A DNA stretch of 64,000 nucleotides from Pezizomycotina sp. ARF18 (taxonomy: Eukaryota; Ascomycota). The notes under the pieces are model-generated. The model did not search any database, was not told the origin of the DNA, and saw nothing but the letters and a program-made list of their open reading frames with translations. Where the stretch lies: NCBI GenBank assembly GCA_002224055.1, contig AZLU01000148.1, positions 1 to 64,000 on the forward strand, given 5' to 3'. Made by a program: the position numbers and the translations under genes. Below are positions 57,243 to 64,000 of this stretch, piece by piece (position 1 is the stretch's first letter; each line of letters begins with the position of its first letter).

Positions 57243-60204
57243 ATGTCTGAGATTACTCGCGTCCCACGCTCCAGTGGAAGAAAGCCAGGAGAAGCGTGAA
57301 AGAAATCACGATAATCCCGCGGAAAAACACCCCAATGAAGTCACCGGTAGATCCGAGTCGGATCTCGAAGCTTCGCTGGAGCACAAAACTGGGATCATCT
57401 CTGATTCTGGAAGCATTCTCGTGAACGACAGAGACGTCAGGCACAAGCAGGTAAAAAGCTTATAACCAGTTCCCTTTTTAATTTGGCGGCATGAGCAGTC
57501 TCTGCTGGGAATAGTACACTATATCTGCACCTTGCTGTGATCTGCTAACAAATGTTCTGACGAGTAGAAATTCGGCGGTCTGCTTCTAGCCTGGCTCACG
57601 TACCAGTCCATCGGTGTCATTTATGGAGACATCGGCACTTCGCCTCTATACGTATATTCTAGCACTTTTACGTCTCCTCCTAATCATGAGGATCTCGTCG
57701 GCTGTCTTTCCCTCATCATCTGGTCCTTGACTCTGATGGTTAGCGTGAAATACGTGGGCATTGTCTTGAGAGCTGATGACGAAGGCGAGGGTGGTACATT
57801 TGCCCTATTTTCACTCTTGACGCGCTATGTAAGCAACTTCTATCCCTGATCTATCTAGATTTCTTGCAAACCCAATATCCTGGTCTTTTATTTGCTGATT
57901 TACTGGGTTACATTTAGTCGAACATCGTGGAGCGCGACCCTAGAGCTGCGCAGCTCATCCGGATGAAACGATACCGCAGCAATGAATTAAAAGCCGGGGC
58001 TCGTCCAGTCAGAAGTCAGATCGAAAACAGCGCACCGCTGAAATTCTTTATCCAAACTATCGCCATTGTTGGCGTGGCGCTGATCATCGCGGATGGTGTT
58101 TTGACTCCCTCCCAGACAGTCCTTGGTGCTATTGAAGGTATCCTGCAAAGAACCCCGATGAAGACTTAGTCATGGTAGACTGTAGCTAATATTCAACTCT
58201 ACTATGTGCTCGTAGGTTTCAAGGTCGCAAACCCGAACATAACGCAGAGCACCATCCTCGGCGGATCCTGCGGTGTCCTTGTCTTTTTGTTTCTCATCCA
58301 GCCCTTCGGCACCTCGAAGTTGGCGACAACTTTCGCCCCATAGTTATCATCTGCTCTTGTCCATTGCGGCTTCTGGGATATATGTAAGCCACAACCATAG
58401 TCCACCTGATCCCATTGCTAATGGGAAAATGTCTAATTACACCCAGATTACTATGTACTGTTCTTTCACCACTGTTATGTTACGAGTTAATTCTTCGTGA
58501 GCTATGAGCTAACGGATCAACTGGCCAAAAATATGATACGCGACAAAAATATTTCCATGCTTTGTGCGTTGTAGAACTTAGCGGTGCATGACCACTCCGT
58601 GCTCAAAGCATTCTCGCCAACATTTGCGATCAAGTATTTTATCAACCGGAAAACGGAGGGCTGGAAAAGCTTAGGAGGTGTTCTGCTGGCATTCACAGGT
58701 GAGCTTTATAAAAAGTATGAGTGAATCGACCATAATTAACGGTTACCTAGGCGTGGAGGTTATGTACGCGGATCTGGAGCTTTCACTCTTAGGTAAGTTT
58801 CCGTTCGCAGTAGCGCAAGCTCCACAGATAGATTTCGTTAACCAATTTTTTTGGATCTCATCAGAGCCGTCTCCTACTCCTGGCTTTTCTTCGGCTACCC
58901 TTGCCTCCTCCTCGCATACATCGGGCAAGCCGCCTATATCTCCCGCTTCCCGATGCCTATAGTAATCCCGTCTTCGCGACCGTCCCGCCGCACACCTTCT
59001 GGCCGATGGAGATAATAGCATGCCTCGCCGCCATCGTCGCTTCTCAAGCCACCATAACCGGCGTGTTCCAACTACTCTCCCAAGTCATCAACTCCAATTA
59101 CTTCCCAAAGATCAAGGTCATTCACACCTCCACCCGCGTCTTCGGACAGCTCTACATACCCGTGGCGAACTGGCTCATGATGATCGGCTGCATCATTGTC
59201 ACATGCGTCTACAACGACACAGTCCGCCTCGGTAACGCGTACGGCACGTGTGTCATGCTAGTTACTACCATTACGACGTATCTTGTCGCGATCGCGGCGT
59301 TGATTGTGTGGAGGTTACATGTACTTATTGTTTTACCGCCGTTGGTGTTCTTCGCAGTGCTGGATGGATTGTTCCTTTCGTCCGCGCTTACGAAGGTACC
59401 GGATGGCGCGTGGTTCACGTTGATGCTTGCTGCGGTTCTCTCGTTCGTCTTACTTCTTTGGCGCTATGGGAAGACGAAGCAGTGGAATGCGGAGGGTTTG
59501 GACAAGTTACCACCCGCGGATATCGTTCGCGTCGCGTACGACCCCGATAGCAAGAGCGAGCAGGCGCCGTTGTACTTGACAGAATCATTTGGTGGGCGAA
59601 AGCTGGCCACGATGAAGGGTTGCGGCGTGTATTTCGACAAAGGGGCGACAAAGCGCCGGCGGTCTACACTCACTTCCTACATAAATTCGAAGCGCACCAC
59701 GAACTCACCATCTTCTTCCACCTGCGCTCCATCAAGCACCCAGCGTCCCACCGGAGGAGCAGTATACCGTCACAAGTTATCCATCCCACACACCTACCGC
59801 ATCCTCGTCCGCTACGGTTACAACGAGCACGTTGTCTCGCACCCTCGCTGAAGTCCTGCACACGCAGCTCACGCACTTCCTAACTACTAAGCCGGAAGTC
59901 ACGAGGGAATACGCCGGAGGAACGTAATATGTGGATTGAGAGAGAACTCGCATATATTGAGCACGCATTCTCTACGCAGGCTATATATATCGTCGGACAG
60001 GAGCAGCTGAAAATCAGGGATGATACTAATATCGTTAGGAGGATACTTATTAGCGCTTTCTTTGGCTTAGGGAGAATACTAGGAAGAAGGTTGTGGGAAA
60101 GAGATCTGACATAGCTTGTGGAGCCGAAAGAGGGCTCCATCGGTGCGGTGAGGGATGAGCAGGAGGTATTGCAGGGTGAGGGTAAGAAGTCCGTCGTCTT
60201 ATGA
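57243..60204 (+). CDS. HAK1: HAK/KUP/KT-family potassium transporter, seven exons visible
   Basis: A high-affinity K+ uptake protein of the plasma membrane (H+ or Na+ coupled in fungi). The signature is clear: [20 protein letters not shown], then [87 protein letters not shown] and [15 protein letters not shown]. The C-terminal soluble domain has [40 protein letters not shown] and LVEPKEG. Introns: 57451-57567, 57829-57917, 58138-58215, 58384-58574, 58699-58750 and 58793-58864, all GT-AG. The ATG is at 57243 and the last stop at 60204, about 800 residues as usual for the family. About ten single-base length changes break the frame, mostly losses in runs (for example GGAGC, GCCCC, GGGGC, CCC, TTTGG); one extra T lies before LVEPK. 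No substitution to a stop was seen. Confidence 0.9.
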
Positions 60205-60690
60205 TGATGACGTGGATTTGGATGTACCGTAGTATGGAAGCGTCTACGAAATTACGTTTTTACTCTTTCTTTTCTTTGTCCAAGATTGTTGTCTATTTGA
60301 AATCTTCCTTTTGATTTCTTGCTAAACTGTCATATATATCCTTGTTGCATATGTATTTCAGGAACGAATAATTTATATCACCTATGCCCGGGTATTCTAT
60401 GTAGGAGTACGAGTGATCGTGGTGAAGAGATTAGATAGTTAAAAAGCATAAAAGGTGCTAGAGTAAATGAGAGATCTGGATTAATTGTAAAAACTGCGAT
60501 TCTATACCGTTCATGACGACGATGATGCCTATGACGCAGTAGCCGCTTTATTAACCTGCATCCTTTCATACGCTTTTATTCTCTGCTCCTCTACCCAAAT
60601 ACTATCGCCGATCTTCAGCCTTCATCCCCGTCCTGTCACTGAACTGTAGCTGTGATATTGTGCGTTTTTTCGCTTCAGTATGTTCGATGG
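60205..60690. terminator. 3' region between convergent HAK1 and the 60.7-kb gene
   Basis: Convergent genes end on both sides, so this gap should hold both poly(A) regions. It is AT-rich with no coding signal; exact sites cannot be called. Confidence 0.4.
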
Positions 60691-61445
60691 TTAGAAATCC
60701 ACAGAGCTGAGCCTGACATCCCTGTTATCTCCGTCTACTCGCGTATTCTTCAATTCCTTATCAAATACAGATGCGACAACTCTTTGCCAACTTAGCGCAG
60801 AGAAATCCACATAGCCGCCTTCTTCTCCTTCGCTTTTCTCCGCGAGTTCCTTCTCGCGCAGTTTCCCTCTTGGTGATGAAGCCGTGTATTGCATGAAGGA
60901 ATTTCAGCTGCGCTATAGCCTCGTCGTGTCCTGTCGTTCGCGCACGCGGATACGGTCCGTAAGGGTTTGGCTGATCATATCGGCGTATGGGGTGTCTTCC
61001 GGATCCTTATTAGGGTACGATAACCCGAAGGGGATACTGCGCTATAATTTTGGCAGCGGACTGGACTGCTTTGTCGACGTCGTCGTTGAAGTATTCGATG
61101 TTGTTCTTGGGGCGTTCGGACGCGGTCTGGCAATCGTTGTCGGGGTTGGAGAGCGAAAGCACTCCCAAAATGCTATGATCGCGAAGATTGAAGTCGTAAT
61201 TTTCGGTGTGGATAATATTGCTACTGGGCTTGGTTGGCTGTAAGGAGTGGACGAGAAGGTCTCTCGAGTATTGGTCCAGTGATATTTTTGGGACTTAGAC
61301 TTCGTATGTAGGGTAAAGAGCGAGCGCTTGGGGTCTTATTATCGCTCTCAGAATTAGGGAAGCAGTAATCGCAAGAAATGGAGAAAACGAGCAAAGATAG
61401 AGGGATCTGGCAGTCTTTATTCGCCATTCCGAGGGCCGTTCCCAT
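60691..61445 (-). CDS. hypothetical protein, about 250 aa, frames broken
   Basis: The ATG at 61445 opens MGTALGMANKDCQIPLSLLV and SISCDYCFPNSESDNK. Then, one frame over, KISLDQYSRDLLVHSLQPTK, NIIHTENYDFNLRDHSILGV, IEYFNDDVDKAVQSAAKIIA, DPEDTPYADMISQTLTDRIR, and the end MQYTASSPRGKLREKELAEK, FSALSWQRVVASVFDKELKN, VRLSSVDF (stop 60691). Three or four frame changes; continuous protein-like composition on this strand. The plus ORF 60884-61243 is its shadow. No family recognised. Confidence 0.55.
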
Positions 61446-61464
61446 CTTCGCTCGCCGTTCGTTT

Positions 61465-62053
61465 CAACGGGCCCCCACGAGGTGGTAAGATTGGCAAAGA
61501 CCTTTCAGTTTAAGTCCTATGGCTATTAAGAGGTCCTTCTAATGCATCGCTATTTGATCCTATTAAAACTCCCTCGCATAACATTTAAAAAACAACCGAG
61601 AATTTTAAGTGTAACCGTGCAGAATCAGGTTGGAGATAGTAAAAGTGTTAGGTTTGATTATCTGGATTGATCGTACATTGACTTTCCGTTGTTTCTCAGT
61701 AACGAATACTCCGACGATTATTTATATTTATTTCCCGAGACATCGTTTACTGGCAACGGGCCCCCACGAGGTGGTAAGAATTGGCAAAGACCCTTTTCAG
61801 TTTAAGTCCTATGGCTATTAAGAGGTCCTTCTTAATGCATCGCTATTTGATCCTATTAAAACTCCCTCGCATAACATTTAAAAAACAACGAGAAATTTTA
61901 AGTGTAACCGTGCAGAAATCAGGTTGGAGATAGTAAAAGTGATTACGGTTTGATTATCTGGGATTGATCGTACATTGACTTTCCGTTGTTTCTCAGTAAC
62001 GAATACTCCGACGATTATTTATATTTATTTCCCGAGACCATCGTTTACTGGCA
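61465..62053 (+). repeat. 289-bp head-to-tail direct repeat, two copies
   Basis: Copy 1 starts at 61465 and copy 2 at 61754, both with CAACGGGCCCCCACGAGG; both end at the same motif (CATCGTTTACTGGCA). I count about eleven differences, all single-base insertions or deletions, with no substitutions. Almost all are bases missing from copy 1. A small ORF at 61630-61821 crosses the junction and is not credible. Confidence 0.9.
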
Positions 62054-62599
62054 CTATACTGGGATTCAGAACAACATGATTGACGAATTAGTTATTTGGG
62101 CTATTGCTGGTTAAACATCATAGTATTTGCAAAGTTGAACCTCTCACTTGTCTTGCCAAGTTTGGGACGACGTCGAAGAAATAGAAAGAAAGCCTTTCCT
62201 GCCATAAGCAGCATCATATCTTAAGCTTAACCCTTGGAACGTGGGGAAAGTCATGGGAATGGATGCTTATATTTTCAACAGAGTTACTGGTCCAGCGCAT
62301 AAAATCCAATTTAAAGCTTTAGCATGTCTTTTTCTCTGTCCGTTTCAAGATTGGAGGTCATCGCCGGCTTCCGGCTAAAAGGTGCTGCCAGTCGGAGGCT
62401 TAAAGATTGAAGTGAACAATGTATGTCTAACTAGGATTATCTCGTTTTTGGTAAATCGTTGACGAAAACTACTCTTATTTACGGTTTCTCTGAAGGTAAA
62501 GCAATTCTGCAGACTCGATACATGTTTATAGGTGACCAAGTTAGTGAAACTTGCGGAGTCATCAAGACCCGAGACTAATACGGCGTTATCGTATGTAAA
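62054..62599. other. no supportable gene
   Basis: Nothing recognised. Confidence 0.5.
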
Positions 62600-63272
62600 T
62601 CTCTATGGAGTATTTACTTACCTACAGTTGAAGAACACTTCAGAATACGAGTGTATCTTATCCCGCCGATTTTCCGATGTCGAAGTATCACGGCAAATTA
62701 CATGCTCCTTCTCTCGCCCCTTTCTCAATGTCCGGACTCGTGGTCCTCCACGCGATCTCTTAATACTCTCCGTCCACGTCCGGAAGACAAGCACACCCAA
62801 CCTATTATCCCCCATGATTCGTCTTCATCCAACTCCCCATCATCAGGCTCCTCTCTCTTCTCTATAGTCAATAGTGCGTATCGAAGTGTAACTATCTATA
62901 CTGTTCATCCTCGCCGGGACGTCGGCGTATTCGGCGTCGTGTAGTAACTCATCCTATTCGTCGGGGTCGGCTGCAGCAGCGTGCTCCCACTAGTCGCAGA
63001 TCTCCACTATTCGAGCGCATCCTACCCTGATGAAAATCACCAGGATGTAGAGTCGCATTCATGTCGGCTTCGTGACTCCGACGCGGAAACGCGTCGAATG
63101 TGAAGTAAGACGACATCGAGTCTGCGACGCGCTTACTATAGTCTCCGACTTCGATTCTTCATGGTCTTGCGTGGTCGGTTTCGAAGACCGGCCGCTGAAT
63201 TTTGACGATATCAAGCGTGAGCCTTTTTTTACGTCTAGGAAATCAGGCCAGATTGCACGGAGGGGTTTTTGA
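62600..63272 (+). CDS. possible hypothetical gene, frames broken
   Basis: Protein-like blocks across frames: PRPEDKHTQPIIPHDSSSSN, SSLFSIVNSAYRSVTIYTVH, then LHYSSASYPDENHQDVESHS, then DDIESATRLL-like sequence and TIVSDFDSSWSCVVGFEDRP, NFDDIKREPFFTSRK, with a stop at 63272. Ser/Asp-rich, probably intracellular. Start and intron structure unclear; the minus-strand ORFs here are weaker. Confidence 0.35.
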
Positions 63273-63620
63273 GGCTGGTGCTGATGCTGTTATGATTCCG
63301 AGATTGATTTCAGCGTCGTGAAGATCGAGACGTTGAAGGCGACCCATGTCGGGTCCGAGGACGTTTAGTATAAATGCAATACGCTGATCGAAGGCGGAGC
63401 AGATAGAAGTACTGATAGTGAAATCACAGTTAACGCTCTGTCCGTGTACCAAAACACGCCGTAAAGAGGTGGCCTTTCAAGTATACTTACATGAATCCCG
63501 GCGAAAATATCGCACAAACAGATATCTTTGCCTACTGCTGACCTTCAAACTATCAAGTGCGAAACACGTTATTAGCTGGGATTACTAGAAATTCTCAGTC
63601 GAAGAACCCATAGAAAATGT
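63273..63620. other. ambiguous segment
   Basis: Both strands have open stretches (plus DSEIDFSVVKIETLKATHVG; minus ISTSICSAFDQRIAFILNVL). I cannot decide between them. Confidence 0.3.
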
Positions 63621-64000
63621 TCACCTTTGTACATGATCCACTCGACAACAAATTAGCAAATCCGTAAACGTATTCAGGGTCGCCGGAATACTGCAGCGCC
63701 TTCCTGTTGACGCAACGGGGCATGGCGCCCGTTTAGCCACCAGCGGTATGCACTGAGCAGCATCGCCATGCTGACGAAAAGGCTTGCATTATGTCCATAA
63801 CTACGAGGACTACACTAGCCGTCGATATGGGGGCGACTGAGAGCCTCAGGTAGAAGCTGAGGATGGACAGCTTGACGCAGGCGAAGGCGCAGCGGAGGAT
63901 GACTTGAAGTGATCCCGACGTTTTGTTTTTGCATTCTCCAATGTCAGTCTAGTTTTGGTAAGTCACATACAAGGGCGAAACAAGTGGAGAGAGAGGATAT
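63621..64000 (-). CDS. fungal rhodopsin-domain (PTH11/SAT4-like) membrane protein, partial
   Basis: Read from the window's right edge leftward: LQVILRCAFACVKLSILSFY and LRLSV, then VVLVVMDIMQAFSSAWRCC, MPRCVNRKALQYSG and, one frame over, ATLNTFTDLLICC. This order (KLSIL-FYLR, next TM, Cys, N-rich loop, NTFTDL) is typical of the integral membrane Fung_rhodopsin domain common in Pezizomycotina. The 5' part lies beyond base 64000. A TAA and a frame change interrupt the visible part. The 3' limit is uncertain: VDHVQ is followed by a possible splice donor. Confidence 0.6.

Noticed and set aside
60884-61243. Plus-strand 119-codon ORF with hydrophobic stretches
   Set aside because: It is antisense to a better minus-strand coding series with natural protein composition.
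61465-62053. The direct repeat as a pair of LTRs
   Set aside because: The two copies are head to tail with nothing between them, and no element parts or target-site duplication are seen.

Overview
The window looks like a contig of a filamentous ascomycete (Pezizomycotina, perhaps Leotiomycetes; the class is a guess). The pointers are GT-AG introns of about 50-190 nt, a fungal HAK/KUP potassium transporter, a SUR7/PalI-type four-TM protein, a fungal rhodopsin-domain membrane protein cut by the right edge, a STAND (NB-ARC-like) ATPase with helical repeats, and several small secreted Cys-rich proteins. No ribosomal RNA, tRNA, CRISPR array, retroelement or virus-like element was recognised.

Layout. 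0-13.5 kb: small secreted Ser- and Cys-rich proteins (1.4-1.9, 4.6-4.9, 13.0-13.5 kb), a GC-rich Ser/Thr-rich secreted protein (6.0-7.4 kb) and the SUR7/PalI gene (10.6-11.4 kb). 13.6-22.4 kb: thirteen copies of one short gene family. 22.8-32 kb: a spacer with two paralogous small Cys proteins, a secreted Cys-rich protein, a repeat-tailed hypothetical protein and the STAND gene. 32.4-44.7 kb: fourteen more copies of the short family. 46.6-48.6 kb: a multi-TM protein of unknown family. 49-57 kb: sparse, with one clean two-exon gene near 53 kb. 57.2-60.2 kb: the HAK transporter. 60.7-64.0 kb: hypothetical genes, a direct repeat and the rhodopsin-type gene.

The main feature is the 27-copy family. 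Each member is about 105-150 residues. An N-terminal F-box-like part holds box I (LPxEILLCILDYLP) and box II (DRxCLRxTCRxLY). A linker box III (FLxRLxRDLP) follows. The C-terminus carries two CxxC knuckles: MVCxxCxRIVxY and CxxCGxEL. An F-box would dock Skp1 of an SCF ubiquitin ligase, and the knuckle pair would bind zinc and perhaps the target. That role is inference; the sequence shows only the motifs. Copies lie on both strands, are well diverged and fall in two blocks on either side of the STAND gene.

Caution on broken frames. Nearly every gene here, including core genes such as HAK and SUR7, is interrupted by single-base length changes, mostly one base lost from a short homopolymer, while protein conservation continues past the break. 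A 289-bp direct repeat at 61.5-62.05 kb has two copies that differ only by single-base indels. Together these suggest an under-polished long-read assembly rather than wholesale gene decay. Most broken genes are therefore called CDS, not pseudogene.
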